Origin: Oceanicola sp.
GTDB lineage: Bacteria > Pseudomonadota > Alphaproteobacteria > Rhodobacterales > Rhodobacteraceae
NCBI GenBank assembly: GCA_017792405.1
Contig: CP051231.1
Coordinates: 3,108,062 to 3,172,061, forward strand
DNA length: 64,000 nt
Direction of reading: 5' to 3'
In this document: positions 44,041 through 53,437 of the stretch, one piece after another
Position numbering within the stretch: position 1 is the stretch's first letter
How the letters are laid out: every line of letters starts with the position of its first letter
Notes under the pieces: model-generated
What the model saw: only the letters and a program-made list of their open reading frames with translations
What the model was told of the DNA's origin: nothing
Database searches by the model: none
Program-made: the position numbers and the translations under genes

Positions 44041-45591
44041 CTAGTTTACCGTGACCCAGCGCAGGATGAAGAAATCGTCGGGGCGCTGTGTCAGCTCAAC
44101 ACCAGAGCGGGCGCCCCACACCAGCGGCTGCACGTAGAGCGGCACATAGGCGACCTCGTCCTGAAGGATCTTGGCGGTCTCGTCGAGCATGGCCTGACGG
44201 GCTGTATCGTCGATCTCCGACTGGATCATCGGCAGGAGTTCGTCGACGCGCGCGTTGGAATAGCCGCCGAAGTTCCAGCTGCCCAGCTTAGCCTCGTCGT
44301 CTTGCGTGGCGGCGAGAAAGCGGATCGGGTGCTCGGCGTCGAAGGTGCCGGGGGACCAGCCGAGGAGGTACATGTCGAAGTTGTCGGCGCGCAGTTCGGG
44401 CCAGTAGTTGGAGACCGGCATCGCATCGAGCGAGACGTCCATTCCGGCCTGCGCCAGCATGGAGGTGACGGCCTGACAAACCGCCTCGTCGTTCAGGTAG
44501 CGGTCATTCGGGCATTTGAACGCGATGGTCTGCCCGGCAAGGCCCGCCTCTTCGGCGAGGCTGCGGGCGGCCTCTGCATCGTAGACGTAGGGCGCTGCAT
44601 TGGCTTCGGAGAAGCCGCGCATGGCCGGGCTGACCATCTGGCTGGCCACTTCGGCGTTGCCGCGCATGATCGTCTGCAGGATGGCGGGCACGTTGATCGC
44701 CTTGGCCACGGCCTCGCGGGCGCGCGGATCGAGGAACATGTCTGCCCCGCCCTGCCCGCTCTCTGCGGAGCCTTCCTGCTGGTCGAAGCCGAGCATGATC
44801 ACCCGTGCTTCGATGCCTTGGATCACGCGGACCTCGGGGTTGCCCTCAAGCCGGGCGACATCCTGGATCGGCACCGGGTTGATGAAATCGACATCGCCGG
44901 AGAGCAGCGCGGCGAGGGCTGTGGCAGGGTTCTGGATGGGGGTCATCGTGACCCGGGTCAGGTTATGCTCGACTTCGCCCCACCAGCCGGCGTGCGGCTC
45001 GAGCACGGTTTCGAGGTCGGGCTGGCGCGATACAACCTGAAACGGGCCGGTGCCGTTGGCGTTGAGCGTGGCGTAGTTGCCCTGATCCTTGTCGGGCCGG
45101 GCAGCGCCATTGGCTTCGGCCCAGCCGCTATCCATCATCATCCAGTTTGCGATGGAGTCGGGGAAGATCGGGTTTGGCGCGGTTGTCATGATGTCGACGG
45201 TGTAGTCATCGACCTTGATTACCTCGCTTACCGGCGCGAACCAGCTCGAGGTGTCGGCCTGCTCGGAAGCGGCACGCTCGTAGGAAAAGACCACGTCATC
45301 GGCGTTGAAAGCCGCGCCGTCCTGAAAGGTCACGCCCTCGCGCAGCTTGAAGCGCCAGCCTTCGCCCTCGCCGATCGGCTCCCAGCTCACCGCGAGCGAT
45401 GGCTCGATGGACATGTCCTTGCCGCGCCGCACGAGGCCTTCGTAGACATTGTTCAGAAATCCAAGCACCGGCGTCGAGTTGACGGCGTGCGGGTCCATCG
45501 TTTGCGGGTCGGTGGTGACGGCGAAGTTGAACTCTTCGGCGGTGGCGGGAAGCGCCAGCACCAAGGCCAGGGCGGTGGATAGACGGTGCAT
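44041..45591 (-). CDS. ABC transporter substrate-binding protein, family 5 (second of two)
   Basis: 516 residues. Short signal peptide ending near LPATAEE (about 19). Family 5 features: TTDPQTMDPHAVNSTPVLGF, NNVYEGLVRRGKDMSIEPSL and AALLSGDVDFINPVPIQD. TTGGAGGAGATCAC precedes the ATG at 45591. It is clearly related to the 526-residue protein encoded just upstream, so this importer has two tandem receptors for one permease, probably widening or tuning the ligand range. Confidence 0.92.
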   Translation of the reverse strand: MHRLSTALALVLALPATAEEFNFAVTTDPQTMDPHAVNSTPVLGFLNNVYEGLVRRGKDMSIEPSLAVSWEPIGEGEGWRFKLREGVTFQDGAAFNADDVVFSYERAASEQADTSSWFAPVSEVIKVDDYTVDIMTTAPNPIFPDSIANWMMMDSGWAEANGAARPDKDQGNYATLNANGTGPFQVVSRQPDLETVLEPHAGWWGEVEHNLTRVTMTPIQNPATALAALLSGDVDFINPVPIQDVARLEGNPEVRVIQGIEARVIMLGFDQQEGSAESGQGGADMFLDPRAREAVAKAINVPAILQTIMRGNAEVASQMVSPAMRGFSEANAAPYVYDAEAARSLAEEAGLAGQTIAFKCPNDRYLNDEAVCQAVTSMLAQAGMDVSLDAMPVSNYWPELRADNFDMYLLGWSPGTFDAEHPIRFLAATQDDEAKLGSWNFGGYSNARVDELLPMIQSEIDDTARQAMLDETAKILQDEVAYVPLYVQPLVWGARSGVELTQRPDDFFILRWVTVN

Positions 45592-45622
45592 GTGATCTCC
45601 TCCAATGCAGCAACGTGGGTGT

Positions 45623-45648
45623 GGGCCGCCCGCGGGTGCGGGCGGCCC
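45623..45648 (-). other. 11-bp hairpin between the two binding-protein genes
   Basis: GGGCCGCCCGC and GCGGGCGGCCC pair perfectly over GGGT. No U-run follows on the minus strand. It probably stabilises the message of the first receptor gene. Confidence 0.6.
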
Positions 45649-45661
45649 GATGGCGAAGAAC

Positions 45662-47242
45662 CTAGTTCATCGTGAAGTATTTCACCTTCGGCTGATCCTC
45701 GGGATCAACCTCGATGCCCACGCCTTCACCCATACCCCAGTTCAGGACCTGGTGGTGAATCGGGATGTAGAGCGTTTCGTCCTGCACCACGTCCCAGATG
45801 GCGGCGATGTCGGCATTCCGCGCGTCGAGGTCGACGTTGGAGGCCAGCGACTTGATCTTGGCGTCAAGATCGTCGTTGTCGTAGCCGGTCGCGTTCCATG
45901 TGCCGATATCGGCCTCGCGACCGTGGACGAGGAAGTTGAAGATATACTCGGAGTCGTAGGTCGGAACGCCCCAACCGAGCATGTAGAAGTCGCTCTTGCC
46001 GTCGGTGATGAGCGGGAAGTGCTGGGCCTTGGGCTTGGCATCGAGGTTCACGGTGACGCCGATCTGACCAAACATGCCGACGGCGGCTTGACAGATCGCC
46101 TCATCGTTGATGTAGCGGTCGTTCGGGCAATCGAGCCGGATCGAGAAGCCGTCGCCATAGCCTGCCTCGGCCATCAGTGCCTTGGCGCCTTCGATATCGG
46201 TCACGCTGGCGCCGTCCATCTCGGCAGTCCAGCCGTTGACGAAGGGCGGGGCCACCATACCGGCGGGCTCGGACTGGCCGCGCATCACGACTTGCTGGAT
46301 GGCGTCGCGGTTGATCGCCATCGACATGGCCTTGCGCACGCGCTTGTCGGCGAGCGGGTTGGCGCCCTCGACATTGTCGGCTTCGATGTCATCGGCGCCC
46401 ATGTTCATGCCGAAGAAGATCACACGGTTCTGGGGGGCCTTCTTGACCACCAGCCCATCGGCCCCGGCCACGCGCTCCAGATCCTGCACGGGCATGTCCT
46501 GAAGGAAGTTCACCTCGCCCGAGAGCAGCGCGGCCACACGGGTCGCGGCGTTCTGGATGGGCGTATAGACGATCTCCGAGACCTCCATCGGGAACTGATC
46601 GCGGCCCCAGTATTCCTCATTGCGGACCATGACGGTTTTCACGTCGGGCTCGCGGGATTGCAGGATGTAGGGGCCGGTGCCATTGGCGTTGGTGGTGGCG
46701 AAAGTGATCTCGCCGCCCTCGAAGTCCTGCACGTTCACCGTGTTGTTGGCTTCGGCCCAGCCCTTGTCGAGGATGTACTGGTTGGTCAGGTTCGACGGCA
46801 GGATCGGGTTCGGGCCATCGGTGACGATCTCGACGGTGTAGTCATCGACTGCGCGGACTTCGACCACGGAGCTGACAAGCTCCTTCATGTCGGAGTTTTC
46901 CTGCTTGGCGCGCTCGAAGGAGAAGACGACATCTTCGGCGGTAAAGTCTTCGCCGCCATGAAACTTGACGCCCTCACGCAGCTTGAAGACCCAGACGTTG
47001 GGGTCGTCTTCCTTGGGGGCCCATTCGGTGGCGAGGGCGGGCTCGAAGGCGCCGGTCATGTCGCGGATGATGAGCGGCTCGTAGATCTGGTGACGGATCG
47101 TGTGGGTCGGCCCTTCGTTCTGTGCGTGCGGGTCGAGGGTGAGCGCGTCACCCGCCCGGGCCCAGCGCAGGGTTTCCGCCGGGGCGAGCGTTGTCGACGA
47201 CAACAGCGCAGCGAGGGCCAGCAGGCCTTTCGATTTGGTCAT
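45662..47242 (-). CDS. ABC transporter substrate-binding protein, family 5 (first of two)
   Basis: 526 residues. The signal peptide spans about residues 1-23, ending LAPAETL. WARAGDALTLDPHAQNEGPT, LREGVKFHGGEDFTAEDVVF and AALLSGEVNFLQDMPVQD mark family 5. I chose the ATG at 47242 because AGGGAG lies just upstream and the signal peptide starts there. First gene of the operon. It is paralogous to the next gene. The peptide-like substrate is not known. Confidence 0.92.
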   Translation of the reverse strand: MTKSKGLLALAALLSSTTLAPAETLRWARAGDALTLDPHAQNEGPTHTIRHQIYEPLIIRDMTGAFEPALATEWAPKEDDPNVWVFKLREGVKFHGGEDFTAEDVVFSFERAKQENSDMKELVSSVVEVRAVDDYTVEIVTDGPNPILPSNLTNQYILDKGWAEANNTVNVQDFEGGEITFATTNANGTGPYILQSREPDVKTVMVRNEEYWGRDQFPMEVSEIVYTPIQNAATRVAALLSGEVNFLQDMPVQDLERVAGADGLVVKKAPQNRVIFFGMNMGADDIEADNVEGANPLADKRVRKAMSMAINRDAIQQVVMRGQSEPAGMVAPPFVNGWTAEMDGASVTDIEGAKALMAEAGYGDGFSIRLDCPNDRYINDEAICQAAVGMFGQIGVTVNLDAKPKAQHFPLITDGKSDFYMLGWGVPTYDSEYIFNFLVHGREADIGTWNATGYDNDDLDAKIKSLASNVDLDARNADIAAIWDVVQDETLYIPIHHQVLNWGMGEGVGIEVDPEDQPKVKYFTMN

Positions 47243-47437
47243 GGATATCTCCCTGTTTATCAATCTCCCCCCTGTTCGCGCGGGGGTGATGGACAACCGA
47301 AACATGAGCCTGCCCGGGTGCCAAGTCCCTTCACGGAGATTTATGCCGCCGGGCCGGGCTGACGCAGCGGCGGTTTGGCGACCAGATGGCGTAAGGGTTC
47401 AGATCAGGCAGAGCCGATTTTTCAATGCGCTGAGGTC

Positions 47438-47474
47438 GGCTGGCGCCTCTGTTGGGAATTGGCGGGCGCCAGCC
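47438..47474 (-). terminator. Long hairpin downstream of the thi operon
   Basis: GGCTGGCGCC (47438-47447) pairs fully with GGCGCCAGCC (47465-47474) over 17 bases, 53 bp after the thiY stop. No good U-run follows on the minus strand, so it may be a protecting 3' end or a Rho-dependent end. Confidence 0.4.
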
Positions 47475-47526
47475 AAGCTTTTGGAAAGGCGGGGGAGTTC
47501 GCGCAGGCCGGGTATGGGGCCGGATG

Positions 47527-48507
47527 TTACTCCGCCATCCAGCCTTGGTCGAACCAGCCCGACACATCGCCCGGCCAGTCGAGCGCCGCACCGCCCGGAC
47601 CTTTCAGCACGCCGCTATCGAAGAGAAACCGAGCCATCGTGGCAAAGCGCTCCTTGTCGATGGTGCCGACGGGCGTAGGGCCAGCCTTGATGTAGTCCCC
47701 TTTGGCGAGCGCGGCCATGGAGCCGCGCACCAGTTCGGGGTTCTGGAACTCGCCCGCGCCGATCAGCAACTCAGCGGCCTCGGAGGGGTTCTCGGCGGCC
47801 CATTGGTAGCCCTGCTGGGTGGCTGCCATGAAGGCTTTCACCTGCAGCGGGTCTTGCGCAAGCGTTGCCGAGGTGGTGCCGATGTAGCCGTTCTGCTGAT
47901 CGGGCACGCCATAATCGGCATAGGTGAAGTGCTTCTGCTCGCGGCCCAGAAGCTCGCCGTTCACGCCCTCCCATGTGGCGACCTCCAGCGTGAAGTCGAC
48001 CGCGCCGCTGGCCAGCGCCTCGTAGGCGCCGGTGCCCATCGTCACGGTGTCATATTCCGCCGTGCCGCCATCGGCCTCGATCATGGTGGAGATCAGCGCA
48101 TCCTCCCAGGCCGAGCCGAAGCCTGCGTAGATCTTGCCTTCGAGGTCGGCGGGGCGGCTGATGGCCTCGTTGCTGGCGTTGAACACCAGCCGCCCGTTCT
48201 CGCGCTGCATGGTGGCCCAGAGCGCGACGGTATCGGCCCCGGCGGCCTTGGCGCTCATGAAGCCGAGCGAGGTCATGTAAGCATAGTCCGCCGCCCCGGC
48301 GGCGAGGACGGCGGTGGAGGCGCTGTCGGAGTAGGGCAGAAGCTCCACCTCCAGGCCGGCGTCGGCGTAGAAGCCCTTCTCCTGCGCGACGACGAGGCCG
48401 ATGTGGTTGGTGTTCAGTGTCCAGTCGAGCGCGATGGTGACGCTTTCCTGCGCCTGCGCGGCCATTGGCAGCGCGAGGCAGGTGGCGAGGATGGGCAGCA
48501 GTTTCAT
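47527..48507 (-). CDS. thiY: Thiamine-precursor ABC transporter substrate-binding protein
   Basis: 326 residues, NMT1/THI5-like fold. The signal peptide ends at MAAQAQE (about 20). VTIALDWTLNTNHIGLVVAQ at the mature N-terminus is the ThiY hallmark, followed by LLPYSDSASTAVLAAGAADY. It binds a pyrimidine thiamine precursor (formyl-AMP or HMP-type) in the periplasm. Its ATG overlaps the ATPase stop by ATGA. The operon carries a TPP riboswitch at its head, which fixes the thiamine link. Confidence 0.88.
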   Translation of the reverse strand: MKLLPILATCLALPMAAQAQESVTIALDWTLNTNHIGLVVAQEKGFYADAGLEVELLPYSDSASTAVLAAGAADYAYMTSLGFMSAKAAGADTVALWATMQRENGRLVFNASNEAISRPADLEGKIYAGFGSAWEDALISTMIEADGGTAEYDTVTMGTGAYEALASGAVDFTLEVATWEGVNGELLGREQKHFTYADYGVPDQQNGYIGTTSATLAQDPLQVKAFMAATQQGYQWAAENPSEAAELLIGAGEFQNPELVRGSMAALAKGDYIKAGPTPVGTIDKERFATMARFLFDSGVLKGPGGAALDWPGDVSGWFDQGWMAE

Positions 48508-49244
48508 GGGGTGTCCTCCAGGAGCAGGGATTTGAGCAGCGCACGGGTCTCGGCCAGGCTGGCTTCGGTGCGGTCGCTGCGGGGGGTGGTGAGCGGGATG
48601 TCGGAAACGATCCGCCCGGGGCGCGTGGACATGACGAGCAAGCGGTCGGCCATCTGGGTGGCCTCGTAGAGGTCATGGGTGACCATCAGCACACCGCGCG
48701 ACTGCTCGGCGAGGCGGTCGCAGAGCCAGTGCTGCATCCTGAGCCGTGTCACCGCGTCGAGCGCGGAGAAGGGTTCATCGAGCAGCAGGAAGCGGCTGTC
48801 CTGCACCATCGTCCGCAGGAAGGCGGCACGTTGGCGCATGCCGCCGGAAAGTTGGTCGGGGAAGCTGCCCTCATGCCCCGCAAGGCCAAAGGGCGCGAAG
48901 TGCGGCAGCACACGGGCGCGGGCAGCACGGCGCGAGAGGCCCGCGATTTCAAGACCGAGTGCGGCGTTTTCGGCCACGGTGAGCCAGGGTAAAAGCGTGT
49001 CTTGCTGGGGCTGGTATGCGAGCGCGGGGGATGGGGCCGCGAGCGGGGTGCCCTCAAGCGTGGCGGTGCCGGTTGCGGTGAGTTCGGGCGGCAGCACGCC
49101 TGAGAGCCACTTGATGATCGAGCTTTTGCCACAGCCCGAGGGGCCGATGAGGCAGGTGATCGAGCCTTCGGTGAGGGCGAGGGTGATGTCCTCGACCAGA
49201 AGGCGCGGGCCTGTGTGGATAGTGAGGCCTTCAACCCGCAGCAT
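48504..49244 (-). CDS. thiZ: Thiamine-precursor ABC transporter ATPase
   Basis: 246 residues, single nucleotide-binding domain. Walker A GPSGCGKSS, signature LSGGMRQRA and Walker B FLLLDEPFSALDA are intact. It is close in type to nitrate/taurine importer ATPases, but riboswitch and ykoF context assign it to thiamine-precursor uptake. The start overlaps the permease end by 14 bases. Confidence 0.88.
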   Translation of the reverse strand: MLRVEGLTIHTGPRLLVEDITLALTEGSITCLIGPSGCGKSSIIKWLSGVLPPELTATGTATLEGTPLAAPSPALAYQPQQDTLLPWLTVAENAALGLEIAGLSRRAARARVLPHFAPFGLAGHEGSFPDQLSGGMRQRAAFLRTMVQDSRFLLLDEPFSALDAVTRLRMQHWLCDRLAEQSRGVLMVTHDLYEATQMADRLLVMSTRPGRIVSDIPLTTPRSDRTEASLAETRALLKSLLLEDTP

Positions 49245-49995
49245 CGACAGCCCTCCGATAGCGCCGCCCGGTGGCGCGGTCGATCAGGTGCAGCAGGCCC
49301 AGCAGCAGCAGGGTGAGCGTGGCGGAGAGCACAACGGCGGCGAGCACGAGGTCGGCGCGGAAGTTGTTCTTGGCGGTGAGGATGTAGATGCCGAGGCCCT
49401 GCCGGGCGCCAGCGTATTCGGCTAAGATGGTGGCGACGATGGCGTAGGTGGCCGAGATCCGCAGGCCGTTGAAGAAGTGGGGCCGCGCCACCGGCAGGGC
49501 GGCGCGGCGGAAGACCTGTGCGCGCCCTGCCCCCATCGAGGCGAGTTGATCGCGATAGGCCTGCGGCAGGCGGGCGTATCCGGCGAGCAGGCTGACCAGC
49601 ACGGGGAAGAAGGTGACGAGTATCACCAGCAGCACTTTGGGCAACAGCCCGAAGCCGAACCAGAGCACCATCAGTGGGGCCAGCGCGACGATGGGCACAG
49701 TCTGGCTGGCGACCAGCAGCGGGAAGAGGCCGCGCCTTAGCCACGGGATGAAGTGGAGGGCGACCGAGGTGATGAAGGCGAAACTGACCGAGAGACTGAA
49801 GCCGAATGCCGCCACGCCGAGGGTGGCTGCTGCGTGGCCTGCAAGTGTGGCACGGTTGACCCAAAGGCCGAGCGCCACATCGGAGGGTGCGGGCAGGATC
49901 AGTGGCGAGACATCGGCCCAAGCGCAATAGAGCTGCCAGGCCGCGAGGAAGGCGGCGGCAAGGCACAGGCTGGGCAGGGCACGGGTGATCGGCAT
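49231..49995 (-). CDS. thiX: Thiamine-precursor ABC transporter permease
   Basis: 254 residues with about six membrane segments. PLLVASQTVPIVALAPLMVL and the EAA loop LASMGAGRAQVFRRAALP are typical of the BPD_transp_1 family in taurine/ThiX importers. The ribosome site before the ATG at 49995 is weak. It follows ykoF by 50 bp. Confidence 0.88.
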   Translation of the reverse strand: MPITRALPSLCLAAAFLAAWQLYCAWADVSPLILPAPSDVALGLWVNRATLAGHAAATLGVAAFGFSLSVSFAFITSVALHFIPWLRRGLFPLLVASQTVPIVALAPLMVLWFGFGLLPKVLLVILVTFFPVLVSLLAGYARLPQAYRDQLASMGAGRAQVFRRAALPVARPHFFNGLRISATYAIVATILAEYAGARQGLGIYILTAKNNFRADLVLAAVVLSATLTLLLLGLLHLIDRATGRRYRRAVDAAG

Positions 49996-50045
49996 CGGGA
50001 CGGTCCGGAAAGCGGGATGGCAGGCCGCCCGAGGGCGGCAGCGGT

Positions 50046-50657
50046 TCAGCGCAGGCTGGGGCTGTTGGCCGAGGCGGTCAGGTCGATGGTGACATGCCCC
50101 TCCGCCGGGCCGAACCGGAGGAAGGCCTGCCGGATCGTCTCGAAGACCGCGCCAGCATCGCCCCGGAGCCGGGTGCAGAAGTTCTTGGACTTCAGGAAGG
50201 TGCCGGACTGCTTGAGAAAGTCGATGCAGCCGTAGATCTCATCCATGTGCCGATCCTGCCCCAGCACGTAGAGCGAGAACTGCACATCGATGCCCACGCC
50301 CATATCGGGTGCGGACTGCACTTCCCTAAGCGCCAGCGCCTTGCGCTCTTCCAGCCCGAGCGACTGCGCCGTCACAAGCGCCTCGCAGTGGCAGCTCGGG
50401 TCATCCGGCTCTCCAGGGCAGCCGCGCGAGAGGGTTACATGCATGGTCACATGCTCGGGCCGTCGGGCGGCTTCGGAGAACAGGTCGCGGATCGCGTCGA
50501 GCAGCGGCTCGGGTGCGCCGACCATGAGGGTCGACATGTCGTCGGTCTCGATCCGCAGGTCTTTTTCGTAGGGGGTGAGGGCCTTGAGGCCAGTCATGAT
50601 GACATCCACAAAGTCGGACGTCATCGGGTAGAGTGACACTTGCGCGCCAATGAACAT
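50046..50657 (-). CDS. ykoF: YkoF-family thiamine/HMP-binding protein
   Basis: 203 residues, two related halves: VSLYPMTSDFVDVIMTGL with ETDDMSTLMVG in the first, and VQFSLYVLGQDRHMDEIYG in the second. YkoF proteins bind thiamine or its hydroxymethylpyrimidine moiety in the cytoplasm and accompany thiamine-related ABC importers. The ATG at 50657 lies directly after the TPP riboswitch, whose closing helix contains the GAGGA ribosome site. First gene of the ykoF-thiX-thiZ-thiY operon. Confidence 0.9.
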   Translation of the reverse strand: MFIGAQVSLYPMTSDFVDVIMTGLKALTPYEKDLRIETDDMSTLMVGAPEPLLDAIRDLFSEAARRPEHVTMHVTLSRGCPGEPDDPSCHCEALVTAQSLGLEERKALALREVQSAPDMGVGIDVQFSLYVLGQDRHMDEIYGCIDFLKQSGTFLKSKNFCTRLRGDAGAVFETIRQAFLRFGPAEGHVTIDLTASANSPSLR

Positions 50658-50660
50658 GAT

Positions 50661-50750
50661 ATCCTCGCTCCGCTGGCATTACCCAGATCAGCTTTGAAGG
50701 GTTCACGCAGGCTTGCACATCTCAGCCCCGTCCGGAGCACCCCTGGTTGA
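50661..50750 (-). ncRNA. TPP riboswitch (THI element)
   Basis: On the minus strand the conserved pieces appear in order: AGGGGTGC, GGCTGAGA (complement of 50720-50725 and neighbours), ACCC, GCTGATCTGGGTAATGCC and AGCG. The 3' strand runs into GAGGA at 50666-50661, the ribosome site of ykoF 4 bases before its ATG. TPP binding should close this site and shut translation, the usual mode in proteobacteria. Confidence 0.95.
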
Positions 50751-50821
50751 TGGCGCGAACGTCGTGGAGCGCGGGGGGAATGTCAAGCCGGGTGCATGGC
50801 CGATTGTCCTCCTCGCGAATA

Positions 50822-50837
50822 TGTTTGATGTCCAACA
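50822..50837. promoter_or_regulatory. Operator palindrome, copy 1 (probable MarR site)
   Basis: TGTTTGATGTCCAACA matches 14 of 16 bases of the perfect palindrome TGTTGGATATCCAACA at 57787-57802. It abuts the -35 box of the CoA-ligase promoter. Confidence 0.65.
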
Positions 50838-50840
50838 AAC

Positions 50841-50869
50841 TTGACAGGTGTCTGTTGGCGGCGCATCAA
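50841..50869 (+). promoter_or_regulatory. Promoter of the acyl-CoA synthetase operon
   Basis: A perfect TTGACA (50841-50846) is followed at 17 bp by CATCAA (50864-50869), a weak -10 box. The operator lies 3 bp upstream. Translation starts about 33 bp downstream of the expected transcription start. Confidence 0.55.
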
Positions 50870-50908
50870 AGAGCGGCACGAGCACCGTGCGACGAGGGAG
50901 GAGACAGA

Positions 50909-52630
50909 ATGCGGAACCAGCAGGGGAATGATGCATGGTGGAGGCCCGATGCCTCTGGGCCTGCACTGGTGGAGATAACGCTCGGCGCCTTGCTCGACGA
51001 ACAGGCCGAGCGCTATAGCGCGCGCCCGGCGATCCACGTTGATGAACGGCGCGGCGCGCGCAGCACATCTTGGACATATGCCGAGTTGCGGCAGGAGGCT
51101 GACCTGATTGCGCGAGGCCTGATGGCGCAGGGCATCCGTGCGGGCGAGCGGGTGGCGGTGATGGCGCCGAACTGCGCCGAATGGATCCTGCTGGAGTATG
51201 CGCTGGCCAAGATCGGCGCGGTGCTGGTGACGGTTAACCCGGCGCTTCTGCAGGAGGAGCTGGCATATATCCTCACGCAAGGTCGAGTGGCCGCGCTGGT
51301 TTTTGCCCCGCGCCTGCGCAGCAATAACATCACTGGGCATCTGCTGGGCATCATGCCCGAACTGGCCCCTACCCGCGGAGGTGTGCGGGCGCCGGGAGGC
51401 CCCCTGCCCGACCTGCGGCTGTTGATCGGCCTTGGTGAGACGCCTGCGGAGTTTGCGCTGCCTTTCGATGCGTTGCGGGAGGCGGCAAAGGCGGTTTCCC
51501 CGGAGGTCCTGAGTGAGCGGCAGGCGGGGGTGGCCTGCACCGATGTGGCGCAGATCCAATACACAAGCGGCACCACCGGCAAGCCGAAGGGCGCGATGCT
51601 GAGCCACCGCTCGACGCTGAACAATGCCCGGCTGATGGCTGACCGGGGTGGGTTCAGGGCCGAGGACACGTTGCTCTCGGCCATGCCGCTCTCTCACACG
51701 GCCGGTTGCGTTTGCAATGTGATGGCAATGCTCGCCTGCGGCGGCCGGGTGGTGACGATGGACACATTTGATGCAGGGAGGATGCTGGAGCTTTGGCAGA
51801 CTCATCGACCCACGATCATCAATGCAGTGCCTACAATGATGACCCGGCTGCTCGAGCATCCGGATGCCGGGGACTATGACATCCGCACCCTGCGGACCGT
51901 CTTCACCGGCGGAACAACGATCCCGCCAAGCCTGATGCGGAGCATGCGCGAGCGGACAGGCGGCGAGCCGATGATCATCATGGGCATGACCGAGTGCAGC
52001 CCGATCATCACCCAGACCAACCCCGAGGACGACACGAAGGCGCGGTTCGGCACGGCAGGCACCCCCTTGCCCCACACCGAGATCCGAATTGTCGATCCCG
52101 AGAGCGGTGAGACCTGTGGCTGGGGCGAGAGCGGGGAGCTTTGCATTCGGGGCTACCTCACGATGGTCGGGTACTTCGACCTGCCGGAGAAGACCGCCGA
52201 AACCATCGACGCCGATGGCTGGCTGCACTCGGGCGATCTTGCGGAGCTTACCGAGAGCGGGCACCTGCGCATCGTCGGGCGGCTGAAGGACATGATTATC
52301 CGCGGCGGCGAGAACGTGTACCCGGCGGAAATAGAGAACTGCCTACTGGATCATGGCGCTGTGTCGGAGGTGCAGGTGATCGGCGTGCCGGATGCGGACC
52401 TCGGCGAAGAGATATGCGCCTTCGTCGTGCCCGCGCCGGGCGAGAAGGCGGATCCGGCGGCATTGCAGGACTTCTGCCGCGCACGCATGGCCCGCCACAA
52501 GATGCCCAAGTACATCGTGCCGATAGAGGCGCTGCCGCTCACCGCCAACGGAAAGGTGCAGAAGTTCGTGCTGCGCGACATGGCCACGCGCCGGATCGCG
52601 GATGGCTCGCTGAAACCGGTGCGCCAATGA
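50909..52630 (+). CDS. Acyl-CoA synthetase (AMP-binding, class I adenylate-forming)
   Basis: 573 residues. Activates a carboxylic acid to its CoA thioester. Motifs: YTSGTTGKPKGAML (about 220), MGMTECSPI (about 360), DGWLHSGDLAEL, IRGGENVYPAEIE and the catalytic lysine in LTANGKVQKFVLR near the end. The ATG at 50909 follows GAGGGAGGAG. First gene of a CoA-ligase, enoyl-CoA hydratase and dehydrogenase operon. The substrate is unknown; a medium-chain, alicyclic or aryl acid would suit the neighbours and the MarR regulator. Confidence 0.9.
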   Translation: MRNQQGNDAWWRPDASGPALVEITLGALLDEQAERYSARPAIHVDERRGARSTSWTYAELRQEADLIARGLMAQGIRAGERVAVMAPNCAEWILLEYALAKIGAVLVTVNPALLQEELAYILTQGRVAALVFAPRLRSNNITGHLLGIMPELAPTRGGVRAPGGPLPDLRLLIGLGETPAEFALPFDALREAAKAVSPEVLSERQAGVACTDVAQIQYTSGTTGKPKGAMLSHRSTLNNARLMADRGGFRAEDTLLSAMPLSHTAGCVCNVMAMLACGGRVVTMDTFDAGRMLELWQTHRPTIINAVPTMMTRLLEHPDAGDYDIRTLRTVFTGGTTIPPSLMRSMRERTGGEPMIIMGMTECSPIITQTNPEDDTKARFGTAGTPLPHTEIRIVDPESGETCGWGESGELCIRGYLTMVGYFDLPEKTAETIDADGWLHSGDLAELTESGHLRIVGRLKDMIIRGGENVYPAEIENCLLDHGAVSEVQVIGVPDADLGEEICAFVVPAPGEKADPAALQDFCRARMARHKMPKYIVPIEALPLTANGKVQKFVLRDMATRRIADGSLKPVRQ

Positions 52631-53436
52631 CAGCGCCGTTCCTCTTTGAGCGGGAGGGCCACGTGGCCCTGCTCAGCTTCAACCGGCCAGAAAAGCGCAA
52701 CGCGATCTGCCCGGAGAGCGCCTGCCGGTTCGCCGACGCCATCGCCGAGATCGCGGCGGACGATGACATCCGCGCGGTAATCCTGACCGGGGCAGGCGAC
52801 AAGGCGTTTTGCTCGGGCGGTGACCTTGCGCAGACCCTGCCGCTCATGTCGGGCGCGCGGGCGCCGGAGACCGAGTGGGACAGGCGTTTGCTCGGTGATC
52901 CGAACATTAACGACCGGATGGCGCTGCGCGGTATCGCCATGCACAAGCCGATCATCGCAGCGGTCAACGGCGATTGCATGGCGGCGGGTATGGAAATTCT
53001 GCTCGGCACCGATCTGAGGGTGGCCGTGCCAGAGGCCCGCTTCGCCCTGCCCGAGGCCGCGCGGGGGGTGATCCCCTTTGCCGGTGCGCTGGCGCGGCTG
53101 TCGCGGCAGATCCCCTATGCAGCGGCGATGGAGATCATGCTGGCGAATGTGCCGATGACGGCGGAGGACGCGTTGCGGCATGGGCTGGTCAACCGCGTCG
53201 TGGCCCGGGAGGAGTTGATGGATACGGCGTGGGAGTTGGCGGAGAGGGTCTCGGCCAGTGCACCGGTCTCGGTGCAGCAGATCAAGGCCACGGTGCTCGC
53301 CGCACAGGGCCGACCGCTGGCGGAAGGCTTTGCGCTGGAAGACGAGGCCAAGGCCATCGTGATGGCCACCGAAGATGCCCGCGAGGGGCCGCGCGCCTTC
53401 ATAGAGAAACGCAGGCCGGTCTACAGGGGGCGCTGA
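52627..53436 (+). CDS. Enoyl-CoA hydratase/isomerase family protein
   Basis: 269 residues, crotonase fold. ALLSFNRPEKRNAI opens the fold; AFCSGGDLAQTLP forms part of the oxyanion hole; AAVNGDCMAAGMEILLGTDL and FALPEAARGVIPFAGA are family motifs, the latter with one of the two usual catalytic glutamates. The second acidic residue is not obvious, so hydratase activity is likely but not sure. The ATG at 52627 overlaps the CoA-ligase stop (ATGA). Confidence 0.88.
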   Translation: MTAPFLFEREGHVALLSFNRPEKRNAICPESACRFADAIAEIAADDDIRAVILTGAGDKAFCSGGDLAQTLPLMSGARAPETEWDRRLLGDPNINDRMALRGIAMHKPIIAAVNGDCMAAGMEILLGTDLRVAVPEARFALPEAARGVIPFAGALARLSRQIPYAAAMEIMLANVPMTAEDALRHGLVNRVVAREELMDTAWELAERVSASAPVSVQQIKATVLAAQGRPLAEGFALEDEAKAIVMATEDAREGPRAFIEKRRPVYRGR

Positions 53437-53437
53437 G

